Of a stretch of 64,000 nucleotides of DNA, positions 44,301-54,669 are shown in pieces. Both the position numbers and the translations under genes were made by a program. Position 1 is the first letter of the stretch. Each line of letters starts with the position of its first letter. The notes beneath the pieces were generated by a model, which was given only the letters and a program-made list of their open reading frames with translations, was not told the DNA's origin and ran no database searches. This DNA comes from Clavelina lepadiformis (lineage: Eukaryota; Chordata; Ascidiacea; Aplousobranchia; Clavelinidae), in assembly GCF_947623445.1 (NCBI RefSeq), contig NC_135243.1, positions 8,868,501 through 8,932,500 of the forward strand. Direction: 5' to 3'.

Positions 44301-47300
44301 CATTGCCAGGTCTCATAGCAAGCTGTTGGTAAATATTTGCAAAACATTTTTTGTAACGTTTGAGTCTGCTGTTGTTTCGTAATAAACTGAAGTAACTTTA
44401 GCTTACGAGCAAAATACATAAGGTTGAAAAACTTTGGGTGATGATTACATATCATTATAAGCTATAAAAGCGTGCAATTAAAACACAATTCTATGCCTTG
44501 TCAATAAAGTAAAGAGCAACGGCTGATTCCTTTTTCATGGGATCGGAACTATCAAGGTCTTCGTAGTAATTTTTTTGAATTTCTTCGATTTTCGACCCCA
44601 GTTGGCGCGCGATGTCATACTTCTGCTTGTCTCTTTTACCCTGTTACAGTGCAAGTTCATTAATATAGCACCCTGCGTAAGACATAATGTATATAGTACA
44701 ATACCTGGTTACCTTTGTGCAATCAATTATCGTCCTGAGACAAATTCTCACCGGCATAATAACGTGTTCTGCTTTTTTCTCAACAGCGTTGTCTTTTCAA
44801 TCTTATCACTATCCAGGTATCGGTTTTAAAGTTTTGACATATAGGAGCAAGGTTATCAAAGAACCTTATCAACTTGTGTTGAATAATTTCTTGGAATATC
44901 ACTTTTACAGCATTCTTGGAATATCAATTTTACACTATGTAACTGAGCAATGAAATCTTTGAGGCAGCGATTTATAAAAGAGCTTAACAACTTTGTGTTT
45001 ACAATTGATGGTTTGATCGATCGGCAGAGCTGTGAGCTTTGAAGACTTTTGTGCGATATTTTACAAACAAATAAAACAAACGCCTAATTAACTAAAATTA
45101 ATACTGTACTTTCGTTAATGAAAACACTTTTATACTGTGGAAAGGTATGATGAGTTAATTACTATCTAATAAGTGTAAGCGGCCGATGATTACCAGCAGC
45201 ATTAGTAGTACATGAGTTCATTTCAAGAAAATATCAGCAATAAATACGTTGTTGATATTGCTATACTGTAGGCTACTAAATATAAAGCGACACTTATGAA
45301 ATGTTGAAACGAAAAATCTTCCTGCAGACAGACTGCTACTTTGATACAGTACTCATGTCCACATCACTTTAAAGTGTACGAATTTGACTTACTACCTGAA
45401 TTTGTGAACTTGGATGTAACTTGATGTACTTAGTTTTTTCTGCTACCCTATCTTCCCATGATGCCAGCCAGAAAACATTGTTATTGTGGCAAACACTCTT
45501 CCACTTATGTCCCGTAGGAGGATTAGGAATCTTGTCTCTAAAAACGCAACAAAAAATCGTATTAATTAGTAAAAACATGTGAACATATTAATCTATAAAT
45601 TAGTATGCAAATTGCAAAGATATTTACCAAACAATATTAAAATTACAATAAAACTGTATCGGTTGCTACTAAAAGAATTAAATGTGAATTTACTCAGTGT
45701 GTACTGTGTAGTGTCTAAAATTGGGTCATTCCAAATGAACTCAACCAAAGGGTCCTCAGGTGACCGACTACGATTTGACTCAAATTTATTGTGGAGATAC
45801 CACTGTATGAATATAATGAACACGTGCAAAATTTTAGACTACTATTCCAAAGGGTTTTCGAGATATGGCCCTCCCTGTCCTTTTTCCATGTGGGCAGTTA
45901 CCCATGGTAATGAAACTTTTCTACTTGATTACACATGTCTTGGCTTTAATTGGTCAAAATTGCAACTTGTTTTCTTATCTCTTTCATTGTTAAATGGTTA
46001 GCTGAAATGTAGGCGTTTTTTTTGTCGAAAACTCCCTGGGCTATAAGCCCTTTTTTCTATTAAAGTTTGTAGTCTAATTAAAAGTTTAAGTAGCAGCATG
46101 GCTTCTGACAAGTGGAAAGTTGGAATTTCCTTGAAAGAGGACTGTGATAAACATACATACCGATAACATACAACTTTTGTCTTGGCGATGTGGCATATCT
46201 TGTTCAGTGAAGATGACCAGATATGTCGCCATCATGAAACCATGTATTTCTCACCCTTTGAGAGATTGCAGAGATAGATCTATTCTGACAGCAGTTTGTG
46301 AAAGCCTATTTACCCTGAGAAGCAATTTTCAGCCTTTAACTCTGACTCTTCAGTGAGATATTGACCTTTGAAAACCCTAATAATTAACGTTTGCAATTTA
46401 CAAGGGTGGAAAAAGGGGACCCAATTTTCGGAGGGCTATATCTCGAAAACGAAAACGATATCTCGAAAAAATAGGAAAAAAAATCTGCCAAATCGGTGTC
46501 GGTCACTTGCAAAGATTTTTCAACTTCGGTTGAGTTCATATGGAATAACCCACTTGAGAATTATGCCTGATTTCCAAATATCGCCATATGCTTTATATGA
46601 AAGTTTTAACTCCAAAAATATTCAACTACTATATGTTAGTATACTGTCAATAACAAATACTATCTATCGATCTATTCAAAACTATTTTTTGGTATAATTT
46701 GGTGCAAAGCAGCAGCCCGCGCCTTTAATGCCCACGTGACTAGAGGTCAGCATTAGTGATCGTTTTTTCTCATTTTCTGCTCTATAAATAGAATACGTAA
46801 CTATGTCTAATAAGTAGGGCCATTTTTATTTTGACCTAAAAAAAATTTTTTTTGACTTTATTTTTATCAAATTTTGACTTTATTTTGACCTAACGAAATT
46901 GCTTATTTGTAAAGGCCACAGTTCTTCCTCCAGTTACCCAAACATAATATTTTGTCGATTTCAGACCCAAACGTAATATTTTGTCGAAAAGTCAAGGTGT
47001 TTTATGGATTATAAAAAGTGCGTCGTGTTTTTTGGCGATAGATTTAGGTAGCTTGTGTTATTTTGTCCTTGTGAAAAGGGCACTTTGCCTCGATTTTCTC
47101 CACATGGTAAATTCTAATAAACAGCAAATTAAACAGGGAATGCTTGTTGTTGCTCCAATCCAGCTTGATGGCGTTTACTTTTCCTGTGGCTTTCAACAAA
47201 ATACTTTTTATCGCACTTCACTATAACCTCGCAAATATTGCACCTTAAATCACCCCCGGGAGTTGCATTAAATACATCAGAAAAATCTCGACAAATCTGT

Positions 47301-50300
47301 CTAACTTTTGCTGAAGACGATTTAGCTTGCTTAGGCATTTTTGTATTACAGAATGTCAGCTATTCCTAAAATCCAAACTGTTGATCTTCGAAAATACTAC
47401 GTTTATGAAGATGAAGTGTTTTATAAGAATTATTTAAATACGTAACAATCAATAAACAATGGACAATTTGCGATAAAAGTTACTGCTGATCCAAGTGGGC
47501 ATTGTGACTTATTTCCTGCTTTTATGTGTTAATATGGTTTAATTGTGTCGCAGTTCCTGATTTACAATGCTTTCACGAGGATTTTTACAAGAATTACTCT
47601 CAAGAAACACAAAAACTTTGTAAAAAGCCATATTTTGACTTTATTGAAAATTTTGACTTTATTGAAAATTTTGATTTTATTGTAAATTTTGACTTTATTT
47701 TGACCTATTAACTTCTTAGAAACACCCCCCTAGGTGCTGAAAACAACTTTATTCTTTGATTCGTGGTCAGACGAGGTCCTTAAAAATTTTTGACTTTATT
47801 GACTTTTGCGGGCCCTACTAATAAGTAATAACAAACATGGAAGTTCTGTCATTCATCAGGGTTCGTCTGTGGTACTTTCCATGTTTATTAACTCAAATAC
47901 TACTTGCTGGGCGAAGGGCGTCGGCTAAATCAACAAAATTAAGAGTAATTCACACTGCGCCAGCTCTTCCCTCCGTTGCGCCTTTGTTAATTGTTTTTGT
48001 GAGGGAAATCGGCGCACGACATTTTTTTAATTACGTTGTAGTTAGTGGTTGCTTTTCAAAAAGCTTACTACGGATAAATATAGTTAAGTATAAGATATCA
48101 TACAAATATGACTTACCGCTAGTAGGTACAAAGGCTTGTAATTGAAAATTTTCCAAAAATTGCGCATAATATACCCGACTTGATTATATCACACTATACA
48201 AGAAATGTTCTTCAACCTCGGTCACACAGTACCTGCTACAATTGATTGTGATTTGTTCAGGGGCGATCCTTTTCTTCACTCGTCCGTTTTTTGGGTGGTC
48301 TCCTCTTCCCATAAATAAACCAGGAGGTTCCAGTTTAAAATTTTCAATTTTTTCCTCACAACCATCCCAGATGCAAAATTCATATCCTTCAGTTTTATTC
48401 TTTGTCTTTTAAAGCCAGGAAAACATAAGATACAACACAAGTTAGTCAACACAAAAATTTCCTTTTGATTTAAGTAGTCCGTCATATATGATGAACATTT
48501 CTTAACGTTTTCAATGTTTTTGGTAATTTCATTTTAAAACATAATTAATTGTAAAGTTCTCATGTTATTTTCAAATTGTTTTTGTTGTTGTTAATAGAAA
48601 TATGACAATGAATTATGACATTAGTGGTATTGGCTTAATTGATCACTATATAAATAACCAATTAAGTGAATTATCAATGTTGGTTATTTTTTTATGAGCT
48701 AATTGCTTATTACTTCACAAATGTACCTTTTTCTTTGAGATTGATTTAAAATATTTTAAAACAACACTGAAGTCACATTTTTCTAACTCTGTTATCTCAT
48801 TTTTTTCTTCTTTGCTCATGACCTGGCAAAAATACACGTATATCTTATAAAGTTAGACATTGTTGGCAACAAAAAATAATAACTTATTCCTGGCATATAG
48901 ATAAATAGATTCAATACATTCTTAACAATTTTGGCCCGATACCAAACCAAACCTTATTCTTTTATAATTATTTTGTACAGTAAAAAACAAAACTCATTAA
49001 AAAATTTATTTAGACAAATAAGCATCTTTAGTAACACTTAACCGTCTTCCAATCATTGAAAAAATTTTTCCTAAAAACTTCATTTGATTTGTAAACGCCA
49101 TTTGTTATTTTTGCATAAAATGTCATCACTTCTTCGGATTTCGGTTGAAGTTTCTTTCTTTTACCTGCACAGAAACGCATTTTTCGTATAATTACATTTT
49201 TCTTTCATTTAAAAACCTTTTATTTAAAGGTAGGCAAAATGTTGAACTTACCGTCATACTTAAAGTGCACATCATCAGGTAGAGGTTCATATTGAGGAGG
49301 AAAAAGAGGACCTTGGTGTTGCAGAGTCTTCCATTCTCCATTTTTACTTTGGATTGCTTTGAAGTCGTTATTTACATTACCGTCCGCTTTCTCCATTTTT
49401 ACTTTCTAATAACAAAATTAAATTAACAATCATATAGTAGTGGTCTAGTGTACAAAGATAGCCATCAGCATCGAGCTGCTTCTCAATGTTTTGTAATGGA
49501 ATGATTGGTTATTGTTGTTGAACTTGACTGCACCAGTCACTCCAATACAATCTTTGATTGTCTGAATGTTTATTGTCTTCGATATAATGAGTCTCAAGGT
49601 CGTTGTTTGCTTAATCAATCCTAGACTCGATTGTTCAGCTAAATGCTGATTGTCTTGTGTAGCCGACAAGCAGAGTTGTCCAACCTGACACTGAGCTTAT
49701 CTTAAATTGTACTGTTCAGTATTTTGCACAAGTTTGTTGATTGTATAAACTGGTTATATTGTTTCTTCGTTATACGATTACAAATTGACAGAACATTGGC
49801 ACATCAACAGCACTTCATTCAACAGTTAATGTAATAGCATTTTTGGCTTAGCTATATTCAACTGCATTAAATTGCTGATAGCTGATTATTCCCAGACTTG
49901 TTAATTCGTACTGAATCGCGCTAACAAACTTATTTTCGACAAACTGAACGCATACGAGAAAGGCAAAAATATTACGTCACAACAATGGTACAGGAAGTGA
50001 TTGCGGCTCGTGTTACTCTTTGCTAAAATGACGCATAAGTATTGGAATTGTAAATCTTATATAATCTGTATATTAGTTTTGGTTATAATCACAATATTAT
50101 CACAGTTTCAAGATTTTACCCAGAGCCGTAACCAAGTCAAGTCATAAACCTTTTAAAATACAAGTCAAGTCGAGTCTTTTTGTAGAAATGACTCGAGTCA
50201 AGTCGCCAATCGAGTTAAGTCATTTCAGTTTTAACAGTAACATAGTAACATTGTAACATAGTGTAACATAGTTACAATATTGTGTAACATAGTAACATAG

Positions 50301-50779
50301 TGTAACATTGTAACATAGTAACAACAGTAACATTTATGATTACAAAATTTGCCTTATTGGATTTCATAATATACGCATTCGTAGACTAATAAATTCATGT
50401 TAAGTTACTCTTTACTGTTTTTACATTACATTAAGATTAGAGATCCGTTTTACTTTAACGCCGAAACATAATCAAAAATAACCGACTCGAGTCAAGTCGA
50501 GTAATTTTCAATATTGACTTGAATCAGGTCTAGTAATTTATGTACTTTCTTAGAAAGGGAATTGAGTCAAATGTGATTCGGGTTGGATTCGAGTCGTTTC
50601 CGTTCTGGTTTCAATATGTGTAAATGTATTAATCATTAAACACTGTTGTGACCAGTTCACGAAATTCGTTCGCTTCTTGTCGTGCAACATGCAAGTAGGT
50701 CAAATCAAGAAGCACTTAAGTACGTTGAAAAGTTTAAGTCAAATACCTTCGGTGATGAAGGGGAGTTTTTTTCTTCCAT
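41324..50779 (-). CDS. TOP1: DNA topoisomerase IB (TOP1-like), divergent and short
   Basis: Minus-strand exons: 50747-50779 (probable), 49252-49405, 49043-49164, 48727-48822, 48233-48405, 45396-45537, 44497-44640, 44137-44322, 43922-43984, 43694-43808, 43249-43388 (or to 43237), 41627-41697, 41324-41444; about 519 residues, all phases consistent. Type IB enzymes relax supercoils by nicking one strand through a 3'-phosphotyrosine. Core landmarks: [48 protein letters not shown]. All five catalytic residues are present: Arg in LAMRPGNEK, Lys in FLGKD, Arg in KVFRTYNAS, His in KLNHRR, Tyr in KRHYMDPR. The N-terminal domain is reduced to about 20 residues with SPKKVK, NLS-like, and the linker is about 35 residues rather than about 77. 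One intron has a GC donor. If exon 1 is wrong, the start is the ATG at 49396. Confidence 0.9.
41735..41935. mobile_element. Fragment related to the 54028-54468 hAT-like short element
   Basis: Two pieces match that element in order and orientation: ctcctgcacaaagtcacagc with cctgcacacagtcacaac, and gagatattgtcatattttca with cagatattgtcatattttca. About 90 unrelated bases separate the two pieces here. It lies in the last-but-one TOP1 intron. Confidence 0.55.
44491..44500 (-). promoter_or_regulatory. Non-canonical GC splice donor (TOP1 exon ending 44497)
   Basis: Read on the minus strand, the exon ends GACAAG and the intron begins GCATAG. Continuing past it meets a stop two codons on, and the next exon (LAMRPGNEK) joins in phase 0 exactly where vertebrate TOP1 reads DKLALRAGNEK. 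No usable GT donor is near, so this is probably a GC-AG intron. Confidence 0.7.
45723..46551. mobile_element. Large inverted-repeat element in TOP1 intron
   Basis: The left arm begins gggtcattccaaatgaactc and the right arm, reverse-complemented, begins gggttattccatatgaactc. Further matches run inward in the same order: gtgaccgac, cgatttg, ttttcgagatat.gccctcc and cctttttcc, so most of the 829 bases form diverged inverted arms. No transposase frame was seen. It looks like a non-autonomous foldback or MITE-type element; the superfamily is not assigned because no target duplication is clear. Confidence 0.75.
47129..47338 (-). CDS. Zinc-finger N-terminal part of a hAT transposase (CGGBP1-like)
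   Basis: A 69-codon frame starting [12 protein letters not shown] has Cys33-x2-Cys36 and His51-x5-His57, a BED/U1-like C2H2 finger, within a peptide that resembles the N-terminal finger of hAT transposases and the domesticated CGG-repeat-binding protein CGGBP1 (compare [21 protein letters not shown]). In the parent element this finger binds the transposon ends. The catalytic part is absent, so on its own it is a truncated remnant, or at best a DNA-binding peptide. Confidence 0.6.
   Translation of the reverse strand: MPKQAKSSSAKVRQICRDFSDVFNATPGGDLRCNICEVIVKCDKKYFVESHRKSKRHQAGLEQQQAFPV
47637..47701. repeat. Tandem repeat, 18-bp unit, inside the hAT element
   Basis: About four units of ttttgactttattgaaaa follow one another near the right end of the hAT copy. 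The same motif appears near the left end, so these are probably the subterminal repeats that hAT transposases bind. Confidence 0.75.
49445..50120. other. TOP1 first intron, left part
   Basis: An open frame of 74 codons on the minus strand (49445-49669) was examined and has no TOP1 resemblance. No other structure was found in this part. Confidence 0.4.
50121..50607. mobile_element. Short non-autonomous element with gtcaagtcgagtc repeats
   Basis: The left end cagagccgtaaccaagtc resembles the reverse-complemented right end cagaacggaaacgactc. Many copies of gtcaagtc and actcgagtc fill both subterminal regions in inverted arrangement. A near-duplication gtttcaag (50105) / gtttcaat (50608) may be the target site, in which case the left limit is 50113. 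No coding was seen. It lies in the TOP1 first intron if the upstream exon is right. Confidence 0.6.
50232..50333. repeat. Tandem repeat of gtaacata units
   Basis: About 100 bases consist of degenerate gtaacata / gtaacattg units inside the short element at 50121-50607. Confidence 0.8.
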
Positions 50780-53650
50780 TACGACAGGAATTTGTGAAAT
50801 AAGCTTGCATATAAATATTGATTAAATAACATAGAAACTCAACCGCAGGCATTCCATGTATACTGTAACTACAGTAAGAAATTTATTTTAATTTGCATTT
50901 GAAACGCAGTACACTATATGCAGTAAGAGGCGCATATTTTGTTAATTTATTTTTTGTAATATTAACATTTTTCATGCTATAAAAGAAAGCCAACTTCACT
51001 GTGTGCGGACTCTCTTTTTGAAAAACATTGAAACTAAATGTTGTCATGCTAATAATCAATAGTGTGTAACAACTGATCATGTACTACACGTGCTGTATGC
51101 TTTTCCACAGTTTTAAACAAACGATGCTGGTAGACTACTTGCTAATCGTTTTCATTTGCTATTTTTAGTTTAACTGAATTAAAGTAATTTAAAAAATTTT
51201 GATTACCAACCATTCTTCATTGTAAGCTATTAACTAGAAAACCAATCAACAAACACATTCACTAAAACACAGCGAAACATTTGTTGGGAAAACAAAACTC
51301 TGTCTCCTAGCTATTAGCGGTTAATTCGGTTGATCGAGGTTTGTTTATTGTATAAGGCGGCGGCGAAGTATAACCGCTTAGGTGAACTGTACGTCTCATA
51401 ACTAAGGTGGTTCAATGTCAAAAGATTCAAGACCTATAAAGTAACCCAATTTGATAGTAGCGCCGATCTCTTCTGCCAACGCAACAGTATGGACACTGAT
51501 GCCTATACAATGGCAAACGTTTAGGGAACGCCCCTAAACAGTTTAAAAGTGTTTTTGACTTCAAAATCGAAGTTTTTATGTCTTGTACGCACATCACTAA
51601 ATTCATTTTTATACAAAAAATTACTTTCAAAACTTGGTATGTAAACCTTGGCTAAGAGATTTTATAGAACCTCGTTTGAAAACGCTGGTTAGCTACGGGC
51701 CTGATGACATGGAAAGTCTACGAATGTAAACAGACATTAGGATTTGAGGAAATTAAGAATGTTTACAAACTGAGTGTAATATTCGCATCTGTGGCTGTAC
51801 GGTGTACATGTCAGTAACAACAAATACGATTTTTAAAAACCTATATGAGGCCTGACGACTCAGCTATGGGTAACGTTAACATTAATTTTGTTACAAGAAA
51901 ATGTAAAGAATGTATAAGTGTATATGTATTAATTGTTTATCGGCGTAATCCTTTGAACACCATCGTGAATCGTTTATAATATAGCTTACTAATGTTACTT
52001 TAATTTTACTAAGTAATATTAGTTTCAATATTAATAATAATATAACCGCTTCTGATGTACAAATGTTAAGTTAGGAATTTCCCTTCTGCGAATCGAAGAA
52101 AACAATCAAAACAAATCTTAACACTCTCGAGCACTGCCCTAAGTGCTTCAAATTAAAAAAATGTAAAAAATATTGCGCGCTTTGAAAGAAGGATCGAAAA
52201 CTATAACGTGTTAGCGTTTTGTTTTATTTGATTTGGACAAAAATTATACGAATTATGTTATATATCGGGAATCGTTGGCAGCCCTGCTGTCGTATGAGCC
52301 GCCCTTGGTAGTGAGCTATCTTTTTTACATACAAGTAGACAATTGAAGCAATGCTTAGAAGCGACAAAGTGAAACAACATCCTGGGCAATTTTTATTACG
52401 ATTAGCCATTGACTCACTTTTCCGCATTCTGACAAACGTGTTTAGTCATTGCTAGGAGAGGTGTTTTTGACCTTGCATACAGTATATACGGGAAAATAGC
52501 CAAACAGGTATCGAGTATATCAGTGCAATTAACTAATTGTTAAGTGTCGCTTTGAACACCGTATATCATGATTTCAACTAAAGACATGTCTTCACAAATG
52601 ACATTTAACCGTACAGGCAAGCATAGCTTGTAGTGTATAGTCTATCTTACCGAAAAGCAATTGTAAAACTTGCTAGTATTTTACAATACATCAGACTCAA
52701 ACACAAGTAAGAACGCAGACTGGCCGGTTCAGAGGAAAATAACGATTTGCGAGAAGGCGTTGAGTTCCATGGCTGTATTGCTAAATTGATAACTACCTTA
52801 CTGATGTGTTCATTCCATCAGCTTACGTTTCTTAGTAATTCAAATTAGTCTGCAAGTTCTGGTCCATTTTTTGTTTCTTGACTTTGTTATAAGTTTTCGT
52901 TACAACGGAATGAACAAAAGCATCGTAAATATGAAAACATGCTTTAGTAATTTTTAAACTGCATGACCTTGCCTAAACAATATGACGAACATTCGTACCT
53001 GTCTATTTTTATTTGCGCATACCACTAGTAAAAGAGCAATATACTGTTAAATAAACATATAGGTGCATGATCATGAAGAATAGTTAAATATTAAGTTCTA
53101 GAAAAATGTTAATTTTGTTTCTATCTATAGGCTTAGATGCTTTACGTCATGTAACTTTTACTCTCAGTGCAATAAACCCATAAACAGACAGGCATAAGTA
53201 AACAGACATGCAGCAGTTAGCAGACAAAAATGAAAGTAAATTATTTTTAAACAAATGATAAAGAACGAATTAAAACAATAGGTTTTAATGTTAAACTACG
53301 GTACGTAAAACTAGACGTCCATTTTTGGTAGACACACATAAACGCATAACTGGAACGTAGGCGTATAGCTATAATGCTTATATCGTGCCATTCAGCATGG
53401 TTTGTTGGTGGTCCATTTATTCGAGAGTGGCTGGAGTGGTCTGTTATAGCTTGACAGGTCCAACAAAGCAAAGTTGAAATTTCTGTCGACCACTTTTGAT
53501 AGGTTTGAAAAGGAAAAAGATGAAAGTTGGAAATTTTAACTGGTATCTTAAAAGCTCTTACCTAGGCCTACTTAAAAATGTTTTCAATTTTTAAAACCAT
53601 TTGCAGCCATTTGGCTTGAATTGGCCTGAGTCAGAGTAAAATGAGCCCTA
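50780..53650. other. Gene-free AT-rich stretch upstream of TOP1
   Basis: No coding exon was supported. It should contain the TOP1 promoter just above 50779, but no specific element stands out. The short open frames have no recognisable features. Confidence 0.45.
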
Positions 53651-54669
53651 ATAGGGATGTGCCCAAACCGAGCCCGAAGACTCGGTACGAACGTCACCAT
53701 TTTTAAGTGTTTTCACAAAACCGAGCTTTACTTTTTGGTTTTACCCGAACGTTGACTTTTTCCACCAAAACCAAAAGTAGTAATTAGCCTATTGTAATAT
53801 TTGCTCCCGGGAATAGTTTCTAATCTTGCTGTGCCCGTCTTGTAAGTTTGAAAAATTTGTGCATAGGCCTGATATGTCACGTAAGTAGCTTATAGGCAGT
53901 GTCAGTGGAACGTTTATATACCTTTTTTTTTTCATCAAAAAAGTAAACGCAACAAAGTTTTATACACAAATTGGTTTTTAGTTTTGAAAAATCTCTTCGT
54001 GGAATAGTTTCTGTTATTAGCCTGAATCAATAGTTCCCAAACTATGGGCCATGGCTCAGTAGTGGGTCACGAAGATATTCCCATTGGCCTCAGAGGTATT
54101 TGAACAGATTATACTGTTTTGTGTCAATCATTCATAATTATGAATACTCCTGAATAATTATGAATATTAATTATATAATACCTATTATAATCGGTTTTCG
54201 CTTCTAGTATGCGCAGTTTGAGCAGGATGCTTACGTGAACCCAGATCAAAGCGCTTTAACCTTATCTAAACTTTGTGTGGCCGACCCTGCACACAGTCAC
54301 AACAAGTTTGATTGTGTAATTTTTCAGATATTGTCATATTTTCATAAATTTTGCTCTCTGCTGCCACCATGAAATTGCTTGTGCCCAAACTTTACAGCAC
54401 GCGGTGAGCCACGAACCGCTATTAATCAAATATTTGGGCAACAGATCAAAAAAGATTGGAAACCACTGGCCTAAATCAATTAAGAAGCACGTATACTGTG
54501 GACACAAGCTTTGAATGCAGCCCACAGTATATCGCTAAAGGCCTTTCTGCCTTCCCAAATCATTTTCTTTGTTTTATTAAGACGTCATATGTTCGGGCTC
54601 GCACGAGTTTTAAGTTCAAAAGCTCGGGTTCGCTCGAGACCGAGTTCTATCCATTTTTCCACAACCCTG
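53651..54669. mobile_element. hAT-like short element, interrupted by a second element
   Basis: The left end is tagggatgtgcccaaaccg; the right end, reverse-complemented, reads cagggttgtggaa. The arms contain inverted, diverged blocks (ccgagcccgaagactcgg on the left; ctcggtctcgagcgaacccg and cgtgcgagcccgaac on the right). No matching 8-bp duplication was found, so the right limit is approximate. The element at 54028-54468 sits inside it and is therefore younger. Confidence 0.5.
54028..54468. mobile_element. hAT-like short element with near-perfect 8-bp target duplication
   Basis: It begins caatagttcccaaac and ends ggaaaccactg (reverse complement cagtggtttccaatc), a well-known hAT terminal type. 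Flanks are gcctgaat (54020-54027) and gcctaaat (54469-54476), one mismatch in eight. It has no transposase. The 441-bp copy is nested in the older element at 53651-54669 and shares internal sequence with the fragment near 41735-41935. Confidence 0.75.

Larger units (their letters stand above)
46815..47817. mobile_element. hAT transposon, internally deleted, 1.0 kb, with 8-bp target duplication
   Basis: The element begins tagggcc and ends ggcccta, and is flanked on both sides by ctaataag (46807-46814 and 47818-47825), the 8-bp duplication typical of hAT. Subterminal motifs tttgactttatt recur near both ends. On the minus strand it carries one zinc-finger exon (47129-47338), but no DDE catalytic region or dimerisation domain was found in 1003 bases, so it cannot mobilise itself. 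It lies in a TOP1 intron in the same transcriptional orientation as its zinc-finger frame. Confidence 0.88.

Noticed and set aside
48276-48485. Minus-strand 69-codon frame overlapping a TOP1 exon
   Set aside because: It is an alternative frame of the exon at 48233-48405; the topoisomerase frame (EPPGLF, GRGDHP) is clearly the real one.
49445-49669. Minus-strand frame directly upstream of a TOP1 exon, considered as its N-terminal extension
   Set aside because: It ends in a stop before the exon, lacks a donor in phase and has no resemblance to the TOP1 N-terminal domain.
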